Below are positions 48,375 to 60,770 of a stretch of DNA of 64,000 nt, piece after piece. Position 1 is the stretch's first letter. Every line of letters starts with the position of its first letter. The notes beneath the pieces were generated by a model, which was given only the letters and a program-made list of their open reading frames with translations, did no database searches and was not told the DNA's origin. The stretch comes from Pohlia nutans (Eukaryota; Streptophyta; Bryopsida; Bryales; Mniaceae), in NCBI GenBank assembly GCA_022496805.1, contig CM040085.1, positions 44,731,811 through 44,795,810 of the forward strand, read 5' to 3'. The translations under genes were made by a program, and so were the position numbers.

Positions 48375-50760
48375 AGCTTCAGCCCGAAACGGCGATATTC
48401 AGAGTCAGGCTCGTAGCGCTACTGAACTATGATCCGGGCACTGAATTACTTTCATACTCATAAAACGGATACTGAAATCTTTTCATACCTGCACAAATCA
48501 TGCCGAGCCGAAATTAGTACAACAGTATCTACAGAATTAAGGCTCCACTCGTTCACCCTCCCATACCGGTGCAATGCTTTTCAAAAGCGGTTTGTGCGGA
48601 ACGCTTCAAATTTCCTCAGATACTCAAAACACTCAAACAAGAACACAAAAATCTTTCTCCACAAGAAAATAATCCCGCTCTCACATGGACACAGTCATTT
48701 GACACAATACAGGAACGAAAACTCATACTTATTAGAGTTTCTATATTGATCATCTCCATGTTCCGACACATCCGCTCTCTTTCATATTCCACACAAAAAT
48801 CCTAAAAAATCTCGCCATTCCTGAAGCCTCTATTACTGTTAACAACTCGCTCTCCCCCGCTCACTCTCCAATAAGCTCAAAACCCTTTCCAAAAAGGCAC
48901 TTCCATCAAAGTAAGAACACGCCCACAAAAAAAAACCCGGAGGACAGAAAAACTAAAAACTACATATCCTCGTGTCGTCAAATGACACTGTCGTATCTCC
49001 GCATCACCTTTGTTTTTTTTCTCCCTCCTCAACAACCAACTACCTTCTGCGAATGGCTCCACCAGGAACAACAGATTTTCCTCTCACGTTCAAACATAAA
49101 ACACTGACACCTCCACTGCACCAACTCCACACACGACACTCTAACAAAACCGACTAAAACCATATCCACGTTTTCTCCCTCCCGCATCTAACTTACTTTT
49201 CCTAAACCAAGCCGAACACAACAACTTCGGCAACACGCTCATTTTTTATTTTCCAGCAACCATACCTTGTCAAACGTGTCTCCTCTTCACGCCACCGACT
49301 TCGTTCAAAAACTCCAAAAAAAATTATCGAGAAAATTTTTGAGAAAGCGATAGAAAGGAAGCAACAGACAGCGCCTGTTTCTCTTCAAGAAACGTACTAC
49401 GTGACGACGTGCAAGACAACCTCGACCCGATCCAGAGCGAAGCAACCAAAGAGAGCAAGGGCAGCAACAAGGGCAAGAATCCTGCATAGCGCGCAGAATA
49501 GTAGCCCCTCTGTGACGCCCGCCCTTCGACGAAAGCGACAGAGCGGAACGAAACCGGGACGAACTATAAATAACTGGATTGCTCGTACTACGTTCCCATC
49601 CGTCCAGCGTGGCCAATTACGACGTGGTAAATAATGAAGGGGGTAAAATTGATTGTGGGGTAATTACCACCGTAATAACGGGAGGGGAACCCGGGAGCGC
49701 CACGCTGTTCTCCGCGTTCCCAAGTGCCACCTTTTGGCCTATCGCTCCTGGCAGCATTCTTTTTCTGTGGACACGTGTTGGTGCGCTATTGGTTGCAAAC
49801 TGTTTAATTTTTTTTAATCACATTTGTGCTGTGGGTGACGCAGCCGACCGGAAGCAACAATTGGGTGTTAATGTACATTATTCTATACAATTTAATGATA
49901 TTTGGATGAGAGTGATAGATAATATTATTTAAAGGGAACAGTGAGTGAGAAGACCTTTAGGGCAGCTGTAGGGTCTTGTTACATTTGCTAATAACATATG
50001 ATTGCTTTCCCCCCCAAATGGTTGTATTTGGGTTCAGATTCTCCAGGTGGGTTCATTTGTTTTTAGCTGCTGGCTGGATGCACCAGTGTCAATAGGTTGT
50101 CAATGGCTATGTTTATCACAAGTGAGGGCTTTGCCCTGTTTAGCAATTATCTGCTTTGACAAATGCACTGACACCTGGTGCGGTAAATGATCAACTTTTT
50201 AACCTGTGTTAACTTAATTAGTGAAATGGTGGAAGAATGGAAGCCTGCAATGGACAAGCACATGAGCCAAAGGGGATGTTGGGTGGTTTAGGGAAACGCA
50301 ATTATAACTCCTTCGCAAACTTTGACGATCGAATGTAATTGACGTGCAGGTTCCGGGAAAAAGTCTCCCATTAAAAATGAGGATTTAATGGGATCGCGCA
50401 CCGTGTAATTATTTTGTGTCATATATAATTGGGGCTGCGCAAAATTATACAGCGAAATCATTCATGCATGCATGACGGAATGACACTCTAGTAGAGTGAA
50501 ACAGCCTTTCCATGAACCCTTGTCTATGGAAAATCATTGAACGGCAGTAAAAGAGGCTCTGGAATTGGGCCGGGGGGTACACGCTCCTGGACCTCGTTCA
50601 CACAAGTTGTACCCCACTTTGACCATAATAGCTCGTCAAAATTTGCATTGTGCGCGGCTTTCTGGGTCGCATGGTCACAAGTACAAGAATTTGTAAGAGC
50701 ATGCCCACTCTTGGACTCCACATCCAGACTTGTTGAAATTTGAGGATACCGGTTCTATAA
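48375..50760. other. Upstream flank of the ROP-GAP gene
   Basis: From 48375 to about 49500 the plus strand is poor in G and rich in C and A, consistent with a long 5' UTR or promoter on the minus strand. Open frames here have no recognisable domains. Exact transcription signals could not be placed. From about 50000 the sequence returns to ordinary intergenic composition. Confidence 0.5.
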
Positions 50761-50850
50761 GTGTGTGTACTTTCCAAGTGTGTACTTTCCAAGAGTGTGT
50801 ACTTTCCAAGAGTGTGTACTTTCCAAGTGTGTACTTTCCAAGTGTGTGTA
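50761..50850 (+). repeat. Minisatellite of TGTACTTTCCAAG units
   Basis: Five copies of TGTACTTTCCAAG are separated by short TG/AGTG linkers. Confidence 0.85.
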
Positions 50851-51769
50851 GGTTTTAGAGTGTAAATTTCCCCCTAATTGTGTTTGAGTAGGTCCCCCTA
50901 CTCCCAACGGTGAAGCCATTTACATTTAGAAAATATTCCCTCCTAAAATTCCAATTCATATTTGAAGAGTACTTCAATCTCACTTTTCCACTTATACACA
51001 ACAAATGTGTTTATCAAATAGTTAATGAAGCATTGCATTTAATTGGTTGTTCATGCCATCCCTCCCTATACTATTTATCACACACCCATTCTACTAATGA
51101 ATTTTAGTTTAGTTGAATTTTTGTAATGGATAGAAGATGTAATAGAATCTTCTTCTTTTTTATTCTTACATTGCATTCAATTCCATGTTCTTCATACCCA
51201 CTCAAATAGTGTTTGAAATTCTTTTTCCCGTATGCCGTACATTGATTTCTTTGGAAAATGTTTTCAAAAACTTGGATTACTTTACATCCATTTCAACCAT
51301 GTATTAGACCTCCCAATATAAAAGTGGACATGTTCTACATAACTTACTAGTTACATTAGTCAAGATGAGTCAAATAATTGAGCCTAATATTGACTACTTT
51401 AGAGTCTACAAGACAAGATGGGAAATACATTCAAAAACAATTAAAGTAAGTGGAATTGAATAAGAATTGTCATGTTGCCCATTTTATTTTGTTCTTTTTA
51501 ACAAATGAAAGTGAAATTCATTGCAAAGAACTAGTATGACACTCAGCATCAAACATTTTGACCATTTTGTGAGCTTGTGATTTTTGAAACACTACGTACA
51601 CAAATGTCTAGTCAACAAGATTAGACGATGCTGCAAAAAGTGCTTCCCATGGTTTTAACCACTACATATTATCAAGGTGAGTCTATTGGTAGTGGTTGGT
51701 TGTTTTCTATTTTTCTTTTTATATAGTAGAATTGACATTGCGTGATGTATGGCAATGGTGTTTATTTCT
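50851..51769. other. Unannotated AT-rich stretch
   Basis: Nothing recognisable is seen. Confidence 0.5.
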
Positions 51770-51988
51770 TTAACCCTTAAAGGTCTAGAGAGCCCTTTCC
51801 GACCAATATTATATTGTATTTGACATGGTTCCACACCTCCTATGGAATTAAAATCAAAAGTAAAATTAAAATTCACGTCAACATGATTTTAATGAGCCAT
51901 TGTGGTCTCAATATGGAACTTTCTATTTACAAAAAATGTCAAATATACGCCAACGTATCTACTATCTCCATCATCCCTTTAAGGGTAA
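51770..51988 (+). mobile_element. TTAA-type element, family T7 (forward copy)
   Basis: A 219-bp element from TTAACCCTTAAAGGTC to an eroded right end (TTTAAGGGTAAA). The subterminal near-palindrome AAAGGTCTAGAGAGCCCTTT lies at 51779-51798. The interior is inverted relative to 52268-52501. Confidence 0.75.
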
Positions 51989-52267
51989 AAAATATGTATT
52001 TAATGGAGGTTTCAGGTATTTTAAATTTTGTTTCAAAGTATTTCATTGAGGGAGTGTGTAGTTGCTTTCACGCGTACAATGATGACTATAAGTGGTTCTA
52101 CCTTCCAACCTTTGTTAGTGATATTATTAATTAGTGGTTGATATTTTTAAATTTGTATATCTATTTTTAATTGGGAAAATCTATTGTGATAGTATGTGAA
52201 TTCAAAAAATTGTATGGTGAGATTGTCTTTTGGGTTTAGTAGTGGAGCACTTTGGTATGAGAGTTCT

Positions 52268-52501
52268 TTAACCCTTAAAGGGCTGATGGAGATAGTATGT
52301 ACGTTGGCATATATTTCACATTTGTTGTAAATAGAAAGTTCCAAATTGGGACCCCAGTAACTCATTAAAATCATGTTGACGTGAATTTTAACTTCACTTT
52401 TGATTTTAAACCCATAGGAGGTGTGGAACTATGCCAAATACAATGGAGTATTGGTGTATTATACTGGTCGGAAAGGGCTCTTTGGACCTTTAAGGGTTAA
52501 T
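52268..52501 (-). mobile_element. TTAA-terminated element, family T7 (inverted copy)
   Basis: A 234-bp element from TTAACCCTTAAAGGGCTG to the inverse of TTAACCCTTAAAGGTCC. It is complementary to the copy 280 bp upstream, so a transcript spanning both would fold back. A third, eroded copy is at 41293-41494. Confidence 0.8.
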
Positions 52502-53344
52502 GCATAGTATATTTGGTTTGAATATGGCGTTGCAATGACATCTTGCCAACGAGTACATAAAATGATTGTTGATAGCTTTAATATTATACAAGCTTTCTAT
52601 ATATATTTCATGTGTTGATATTAGGCCTTTTTCAATTCTACATACCAATTTTGAGATTGGTAGGACTTAAAAACCTGCTAAAATCAACAATTATTCAAAA
52701 CTTTACCCTCAAAGATCCATATAATAAGATTTCCATCAATACTAAGATCTAAGATAGAAAAATACATAGTTTTGATATTGCAAATTTTTCTAAGATTTAT
52801 TTTTATTTTTATTTTTAAATGAAACAAAATTGTTGTAGCTCACACACTCATGTGTATATGGAGGGGTATTATTTGAGACATTTAAGTACATTGTAAATTA
52901 AATAAAATTCAACGTAAGACGAAAATAATAGAATTGATGTAAAAACTAAAATAAAACATCTAAGACACCCTTGACTATAACCTTCAAGTTAAATTTTATG
53001 CTAAACACCCTTAGTCTTAGCATACAAGAGTTTGCAATTGCAATGAGTCATTCATTTATTTAATTAATTTGAAATTCATAAATGGAATAGAGAGCAGTTT
53101 TAATAATATCAAATTAAAATTAGAATCAATGGACTAGGACCTATATTAAAATGTTCAAATGTTACACAATCTACAACAGATGAATATTGGCTTTGAACTC
53201 AATAAATTTTGTAATTCAATTTTCAGGTTCAATGTTCATGTGATTAGTGTACAATACCATAACAAAACTTGATCATTTTAATACAAAATAATGTTTGTTT
53301 TTTTTATTGTAAAGGAGGTGTTCCTTGTTACATATTTTTTTCAA
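52502..53344. other. Unannotated AT-rich stretch
   Basis: Nothing recognisable is seen. Confidence 0.55.
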
Positions 53345-53734
<390 letters not shown>

Positions 53735-54149
53735 ATTGGAACATTCACAAGGCCTAGCTAGTAGAACCATCCCAACAATCTCTAACAGTAGACTCAATTT
53801 ATATTTAACTATTCACTTTAATTTTTTAAATTGTAAATATCAAATTTTAGATGAGAATAAATTCAATATTGATAAAAAAATTCAACAATATAAAGTATTC
53901 CGGTATTACTTCGTAAACATGTCATATATTATGGATATAAAAACATGTAATTTATACAATGAAATCACACTACTTTGGAAATAAAATTGAGTATATTGTG
54001 AAGATTTTAATGAATTTGGTCGAGTAAATTTGTATCAACTAGTGCAACCTTGTATTGTTGGCCTATATGTCCCCCGTGGTCCCCGAGTCCCTTGTGCTCT
54101 TTAGTGGTCCCGTGGTCCAAGTGATTTTATTTTTGTTTTTTAGAATAAT

Positions 54150-54480
54150 TTATCCATAATTTAATTCAATCATGGTGACAAAATTCCATTAAAAATCCAT
54201 AATTTTCACACCGTATGTCCAAAAGCTACGAAACAACTTTGGTGCACCCGGCCCCTACTTGTTAAGAGGTTTCCAATGATGCCAAGAATGACACCAAAAA
54301 CTCCCAAATTCCGTTTCTCATGATTCAATTCAATTCACAGTGACAAAATTTGCTTTAAAATCCATGACTTTCACATTGAAGGTCCAAAATTGTCGAAACA
54401 AACTTTGTGCACCCCTCCTCATCAAGAGCGTTCCGATGGTACGAAGAACGCGGCCAACGGATGCACGGTCACAGAGATCT
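54150..54480 (+). repeat. Two tandem copies of a ~165-bp repeat
   Basis: GTGACAAAATT, AAATCCATRA(T/C)TTTCACA, GTCCAAAA, CGAAACAA, GTGCACCC and GATG.{1,2}C.AAGAA blocks occur in the same order in 54150-54310 and 54318-54480, substantially diverged. Confidence 0.65.
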
Positions 54481-54539
54481 CAACGTAACAAAGCAAACAA
54501 AACAAAACAAAACAAACTTACCTCATGTATAGATTACAA

Positions 54540-54792
54540 TACCGTAGTACCATAGTAGGGTTGCCACCCCTTGAATGAAAAAATAATTTTTTGAAAAATA
54601 AGATTTTCCTATCAAGAAATGAATTTTAGAGAAAAATAACGATTAAAAATGGCCCAAAATGGCTTAGAAATAGCAAAATATAGTTTATCATATTTTTTTT
54701 TTTCTGTCTTCCTAATTTCCGGTTATATATATATATATATATATATATAATTCTTTGAATCATTTTTTGGCGACCTTGCTATGGTAGTATGG
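54540..54792. mobile_element. MITE with TACCGTAGTACCATAG termini, copy 2
   Basis: A 253-bp relative of 39557-39827. Left end TACCGTAGTACCATAGTAGG; right end the inverse of TACCATACTACCATAGCAAG. An (AT)n run at 54723-54748 lies inside. Confidence 0.75.
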
Positions 54793-55177
54793 TATGTGCT
54801 CAAAAACTCCCAAACTTTTTCTTGCACTGAAGCCTTGGATAACATCATTTGCCTGAAATTACCATTCCAATTGTTTTGGTTTGTTTTTTCTCCAACACTT
54901 CTTCAAATACAAATCCTAAGTTGTTAGAAGTTAAAAACTTAATTTCACTCTTGCAATGTACTCCCTCCTTCCCATAATAAATGATGCTATTGAGAAAAAT
55001 TATCCAAAATTACTTGATGAAAATCATTTATTCAATTTGAAGTTGTTGTTTTACAAATTACACAAAATAAAATCACAAGTGCAGGGAAGTGCTTTTTGTA
55101 TGTGAAGCTTGTCTTTGCTCGTATGTGGATCACAAACAGCATATGAGCTATAGTAGCTAAAATCAATGCTAGCATAC

Positions 55178-55923
55178 CACTAGCAGAAAGTTTGTCCAAC
55201 GGAACATGTCTATAACGACTAACTGTCCTCTCTAACATATCTTTAGTGATTCAAAATCAATTTTGAGTCACTAAAAACATGTCACAACGGACATTTAGTC
55301 ATTAACCCCTAAACGTCAGAGCGTTCAGAAAGTGGACGACTAACAGATCCAAACCCTTCTCACGTTCTCATCAATGCTTGGATGAAAGTCATCCATTTTT
55401 TTGGAGATTCTTCACCAAGTTGTTGTCCTATCTAACGATTGGATTTAGTCATAATTGATTACATATTTTTCTAAAATTACAAATGTAGAAGTATGTCAAG
55501 TCGTTGACCAAGCCAAAATTGCATTGACTGTAGTTCAAAAGTGGCCTTGCAAAAATGAGGTCATAGATTTAAGAAACACAAAAATTTCAAAGAATCATCA
55601 CGTTTAAGAGTATCTCATTTCAAACCCATTCCAACAAATTTTACTCAAAAAATATTAAAATTTTGTTTGTAATCGAATTTAGAAGGAATTTTTGATTTTA
55701 ACTTTCAAATTTTATAATTAAATATTGGTGATAGTATTAGTGAATCAAACCATACGGATGGAATCAAAAATTCAAAATCTAGAACTTTCATTTGTATATC
55801 AATTCCAAAATATTCTTCTAAATAGTAGTTTATGATGTTTTTTCTCAAATTGTCAATTCCAGGGACGCCCTGGTACGTTTAGGGATTAATGACATGTTCC
55901 ATGGAACAAGATTTCTACTAGTG
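55178..55923. mobile_element. CACTA-type MITE interrupted by a T2 element
   Basis: The left end CACTAGCAGAAAGTTTGTCC and right end, the inverse of CACTAGTAGAAATCTTGTTC, enclose 162 bp once the nested T2 insertion (55302-55889) is discounted. TAC flanks both sides (55175-55177 and 55924-55926), the expected 3-bp duplication. ACATGTC and GACATGT face each other inside the arms. Confidence 0.8.
55302..55889 (-). mobile_element. TTAA-terminated element, family T2 (inverted, nested)
   Basis: A 588-bp element, identical in length to 14332-14919 and inverted relative to it. It starts TTAACCCCTAAACGTCAG and ends with the inverse of TTAATCCCTAAACGTACC. The palindrome CCAGGGACGCCCTGG lies at 55859-55873. 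Its TTAA was the centre of GTCATTAATGAC in the host CACTA MITE. Confidence 0.9.
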
Positions 55924-56138
55924 TACTGGTATGTTTGTTGCTTCATAGAACACATTGCAATGAACATCACCATGCTGCCACATACCACATGCACTATGAT
56001 ATACTATTCCAAACTAGAAACTTACCATATTTAGGGATTTGATGAAATCATTCTAGTTTGCTTCATTTTTATTTTTTTCAAAAGCATCATCTATTATGGG
56101 ACAGAGGGAGTAATTTTCTTCACTTGTGCCAAAGAAAA

Positions 56139-56697
56139 TTAACCCCTAAGTGAACAAATGACCATTTTGTGATCGCTTCCATTTTTTTACGAGCTACTTA
56201 TGATAAAAAAATATTTTAATAAAATAATAATAATAATAATAATAATAAATTCAAATAGGAAATCAAGTCTACTTTCCAACCCAATTTGAATCATGTTAAT
56301 CCAAGTTAAACTCCATTGAGGAGAATTTTTCAATGACAAAGACCTCAGTATTGTCCTAGTGTTATAAAATTTACTATTTCTGAAAACTAATGATGTTCTC
56401 TTCTATGAAAAATTGTTTTTTTTAATTTTAGAATAGAATGTCTAGTTTTAATCAATCATACCAAATTTCATATTCTATAAATAAATTTTGTAAGTTTGGT
56501 GAATATTAAATGGTAAATGCTTCTAAATTCCTTGAACGAGTGTCTAAAACATTTATTGAAAGTTTGCCCCTACAAATAGTTACTAAACATCATGCTTGTC
56601 ATTTTCTCTTTTGGACCAAACTTCATAAAAGTTACAAAAGTAACATTTTATAACACATTTAGGTTTTGGCCTTACCCCTCTGTCATTCAGGGATTAA
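56139..56697 (+). mobile_element. TTAA-terminated element, family T3 (diverged)
   Basis: A 559-bp element from TTAACCCCTAAGTGAAC to the inverse of TTAATCCCTGAATGACAG. It matches T3 in TCTACTTTCCAACCCAATTT and neighbouring blocks but is the most diverged forward copy, closest to the inverted copy at 58490. Confidence 0.75.
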
Positions 56698-57818
56698 CTT
56701 GTAACATCCAAAAAGTGAATGCTCCTTGCTCAAACTCAATTTTGATTCTCAGTACATTCATTTTTTTGCGTTTAATTTTAATTAAAAAAGAGCTAATCAA
56801 ATTTCTATTTTAAAATTCATTCTACAAAATTTTAAAATTCCAAAAATTTAATGACTTATTGCAATTTCAAATTTTATACATCAAAATCCAAATTTCAAAA
56901 AATTATTTATGGTTTATTTTTTCAAAATTTTCTCTAAGAGATGTTTTCAACTTAAGTTTAATAAAAATGTTTTTTTTCATTCTAATTTGCACTGTCGGTA
57001 AAAATAATGAGTTTATTCTAATCTATTTTTTGTAAATTTCTTTACACATTATGCTTTTAAAAAACAAAACAAATATATTTATTTCACTAATAAAGCTGAA
57101 AACAATCAATACTCATAGAAAGGCCTTCTTTAAAAAAATTAAAGTGTCAACTTCTCTTCATTTGATTATATAAAGTTAAATCAACCATGATAGTGATAAT
57201 CTTAATTGAAGGTCATATTCAAGGGTGTCGTAGGGTGTGAAAAATATAATTATTGCTTAAGAATGTTTTTCATTCTTACTTGCATCTATAAAAAAGATTT
57301 CAAATCAATTGAATCTGCTTTGTTTTGTTTTTTCATATAATTTTTAATTTTTGTAAATTATGAAAATTTCTTTTTTTCTCAAAATCGTTTGAATTTTATA
57401 TTGATGTATGACTATACGACAGTTTTTTAATTAAAAAATCAAATTACCATTGCGATGGCTTTCCATGATGTAAAATTGCAATTAAATACTCCCTTTGTCT
57501 GGAAATAGTTGCCCTATTTTAAAAAAACATACATCTTAACGCTATTTTTGCCCAAAACAAAAAACACCCGTCTCCGTACTTGAAAAGTAAGCATGATGTT
57601 GATACAATTACCTTTTGAAGGAATGGCTCTTCTTGGGAAAAAACCCATGATAAGACCCATTTCAATTATAAAAAGCCATGATTTCTGAATTGCAATGATA
57701 AGATTTGAATTCATTTGAATTCCGAAAATGATATGAATTGCAATTCATGATTAAGAAAATTCATGATTACTCACCTAATTGCAAATTTTATGAGTTGTAA
57801 AATGGCCTGTACTCACGT
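56698..57818. other. Unannotated AT-rich stretch
   Basis: No gene is seen. Near 57690-57780 there are repeated ATTCATGATT/GAATTGCAAT motifs that can pair locally. Confidence 0.5.
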
Positions 57819-58368
57819 TTAACCCTTTAACGTCCCGATTCAACATTGATTTCAAAGATGCGTTATAAAATATTTGATGAATAACAAAAATGGAGTTGAT
57901 ACACACAACAAAGTTGTAAATGTCAATGTGAAGAACACATCTCTACAGTTGGATTTATCATATTCTTTATTACTAAATTGTAATTAAGTTTTCAGGATTT
58001 TCTTTTAAAATTCAATTTAAAATCCCAAATTAACCAAATAAAATTAAAAATTGTTGCAATGAATTTGGAATAACATGCGCTACAAGATGGGTATGATTTC
58101 CATTATTTGATTCTACTTATTTTGGAAAATCATGTTTAAAGTCTCACTTTTTGGAACTAAGAATGAAACTTGACATAAACCAATTTTGTTATTTTGAAGA
58201 AAATCACAATATTTTGTTTTTGAAGATCCATATTGCACAAATGATAGTCAACTAACACAAGAACCAAGACAAACTACAATGGATGAAAACTGTCAATGTA
58301 CGTAGTCAAGAGAATAATCTGACTCTGTTCATCGTTCACAATGTGGACGTAGGTGCGTCAAAGGATAA
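57819..58368 (-). mobile_element. TTAA-type element, family T5 (inverted copy)
   Basis: A 550-bp element from TTAACCCTTTAACGTCCC to an eroded right terminus (AAAGGATAA). The interior is the reverse complement of 14923-15469. The palindrome-like CGTTCACAATGTGGACG lies near the right end. Confidence 0.8.
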
Positions 58369-58489
58369 AGTATAAATCATACTACTGGGCTTGTTGATCT
58401 AGTTGTAATTTTATGCTTGTTGTCTGAAAATCTAACTATTTCCATCAGAGAGGCTTGTCTCCTCTTGTTTCTGGTGTGTGCGGCCTTCA

Positions 58490-59044
58490 TTAACCCCTAA
58501 ATGACAAAGGGGGTAAGAGCAAAACCTAGATGTGCTATAAAATGTTACTTTTGCAACTTTGATGAAGTTTGGTACACAAGAAAAAATGAGAAGCATGATG
58601 TTTAGTAATTATCCATACGATCAAACTTCCAAAAATAGTTTTAGATATTCATTTAATGATTTTAGAATCATTTTCCATTTAAAATCCACCAAAATCACAA
58701 ATTCTATATTTAAAATTTAAAATTTGGTATGGCTGGTTAAAACTAGACATTTTATTCTAAAATTTAAAAAGGCAAAATTTTCAAAATGAGAGAACAACAT
58801 TAGTTTCCCAAAATAGTAGGTTTTATAACACTAAGACAATATTGAGGTCTTTGTCTTTGAAAAATTTCTTAGTGAACCATAATATTGCAAATGAAATGTA
58901 TCAAACAACACTAGAACATCAATGATCTCTACCCCAATTTCGACAAATAATCAAAACCTGAAAAATCTTATTTCCATGACCATGGGCAATCATTGGTGTT
59001 TGGACTGCGACTATAAAATGGTCGATTGGTCATTTAGGGATTAA
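58490..59044 (-). mobile_element. TTAA-terminated element, family T3 (inverted), first of three in tandem
   Basis: A 555-bp element from TTAACCCCTAAATGACAA to the inverse of TTAATCCCTAAATGACCA. The interior is inverted relative to other T3 copies. Its right TTAA (59041-59044) is the left TTAA of the next element. Confidence 0.8.
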
Positions 59045-59574
59045 CGCTCAAATGACCATTTTCTGGTCGCTACTCGAATCTAACGGGTTGCCAGAAACAA
59101 AAAAAGATGTGTTTTTGAAAAAGTAAAAAATATTAAAAATACTACATCAAGTCTATTTTCGAGCACAATTTGAATAAAATGTCAATCCAAGTTAAACTTC
59201 ACCAAGGAGAATTTTTCAAAGTTGATCACCTCAACATTGTTTTACTGTTATAAAATTTGCTATTTCAGGAAAGTAATGATGTTCCCTCTATCATTTAAAA
59301 AAAAATTACAATAGATAAACCTATTTAACCAATAATGCTAAATTTTAAACTCTAAAAGTGAAAATTATATTCTATACAAATTTTCAAAGGCTAATGCTTT
59401 TAAATTCATTAGAAAAATATTTTAAGTTATTTTTGGAAGTTTGACTGTAGAAATAATTTATATAGATGATGCCGTACAATTTGTCTATTGAAGCAAACTT
59501 CATCAAACATATGGAAGGCGCATATCATGACACATCTATATTTTTTCAATACCCCTCGGGCTTTTAGGGATTAA
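59041..59574 (+). mobile_element. TTAA-terminated element, family T3 (forward), second in tandem
   Basis: A 534-bp copy close to 37993-38542. The left end TTAACGCTCAAATGACC is altered; the right end is the inverse of TTAATCCCTAAAAGCCC. Its right TTAA (59571-59574) is shared with the following T4 fragment. Confidence 0.85.
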
Positions 59575-59712
59575 CCCCTAAACGTCCTCACCCTCTCTAG
59601 ATTTGGCAGTTTTGCAAAGATGCATTACAAAATGCAACTACAAGGGATATTTTGAACTTGATGTATAAATAAAAGTTGTACATCATGAATTTTAGATTCT
59701 ATTTGTGTGGAA
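59571..59712 (+). mobile_element. T4 element fragment, third in tandem
   Basis: It starts TTAACCCCTAAACGTCC and follows T4 through GCAGTTTTGCAAAGATGCAT for about 140 bp, then T4 homology stops just before another inverted-repeat element. Confidence 0.7.
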
Positions 59713-59740
59713 GTATGTCCTGACTATTATTTACTAGTAC

Positions 59741-60164
59741 CTAGCTTGGGGAGTGCACTTAAAGTTAAGATTAGGAATATACATGAGTGCATTTTAATAG
59801 CATACTCTCTACAATACTTGGCCTTAAAATATTTTTTAAACTAAGATTTTTTTGGTACTGAATCATTACATATATATCTATCATTTGGTATAAATTTCAG
59901 GACCAAATGTTTTTTAAATCTTTAAAAAAATGACAAAAGTTTGAAGTAAAATGTGTTGTTTTTTGCTTCAAAAATAAATTTAAAAATATTTACAAGTAAT
60001 TATTTTTTGATATTTATACAACAAGAACTTTAGATTGTGTTTAACAACTTCATATTTTTTTAATAATTTTTAGGTGATTTTTTGGTATATACATAGGGGG
60101 TCAAAAGTACGCACTCACGTGATTCCTAGTCATACTTTTAAGTGCACTCCTCGGGGTACCTAGA
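59741..60164. mobile_element. MITE-like element with ~60-bp inverted ends
   Basis: The left arm (GGGGAGTGCACTTAAAGTTA, then GATTAGGAAT and GAGTGC) is complementary to the right arm ending AAGTGCACTCCTCGGGG near 60155. Borders are approximate because a GGTAC(C) block occurs outside the left arm. It separates the T4 fragment from unrelated sequence. Confidence 0.55.
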
Positions 60165-60606
60165 AATTCCCCTAATGACACCACAAGAGGCTGATCCACC
60201 TTGACCATGCAACAATGCCTCTTTCGCTCGAAGTTGCCTAATTTTCTCAATGAGGCTAAGTTCTTATGGTCCATGATTCGGGGGTTGATTGTTTGGCGAT
60301 CGCAACGCCATACGCTTTAGTCAAGATTTTTGACCTGCACAAAAGGTCAAACATGTAATTTGGGATGCCGTGATTGATCACGGGCGTACGGCTTGGCTTA
60401 GAACCAAGTGCCTTGTCCACTTATATCCAGGGAGGAGTATGCACTTCATTGATCATTTTGATCAAGGTTGATGAAGGAACCCCATGTTTGCCTTTGGGAA
60501 CGGTATAATAGTGAGTTGGAATGCTACCAAGCCTTTCATTGGTAGTCTCAACTAGCTGGTTTGTTTTTCCGCCAGTGGTGCTCCGTCTGGTTCTATGATG
60601 TGTATT
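60165..60606. other. GC-raised patch, unrecognised
   Basis: Mixed composition with broken open frames on both strands (for example 60421-60609 on minus). I suspect a decayed retroelement fragment but see no motif that identifies one. Confidence 0.35.
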
Positions 60607-60725
60607 CACTAGTAGGGAAGGTGGCGTTCCCCATGGAGATGCCTAGGCAAAATCATTGTGCATGCATGGAATTGGGCATCCCTTAGGTGGCATCTTCCTC
60701 AGCAATGCCACCTTTTCTACTGGTG
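60607..60725. mobile_element. CACTA-type MITE with ATT duplication
   Basis: A 119-bp element with ends CACTAGTAGGGAAGGTGGCG and the inverse of CACCAGTAGAAAAGGTGGCA. ATT flanks both sides (60604-60606 and 60726-60728). Same family as 41542-41661. Confidence 0.8.
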
Positions 60726-60770
60726 ATTTTGTTCTTGCAATGAAATGTTCGTCATTTGTTTCAAAAAAGA

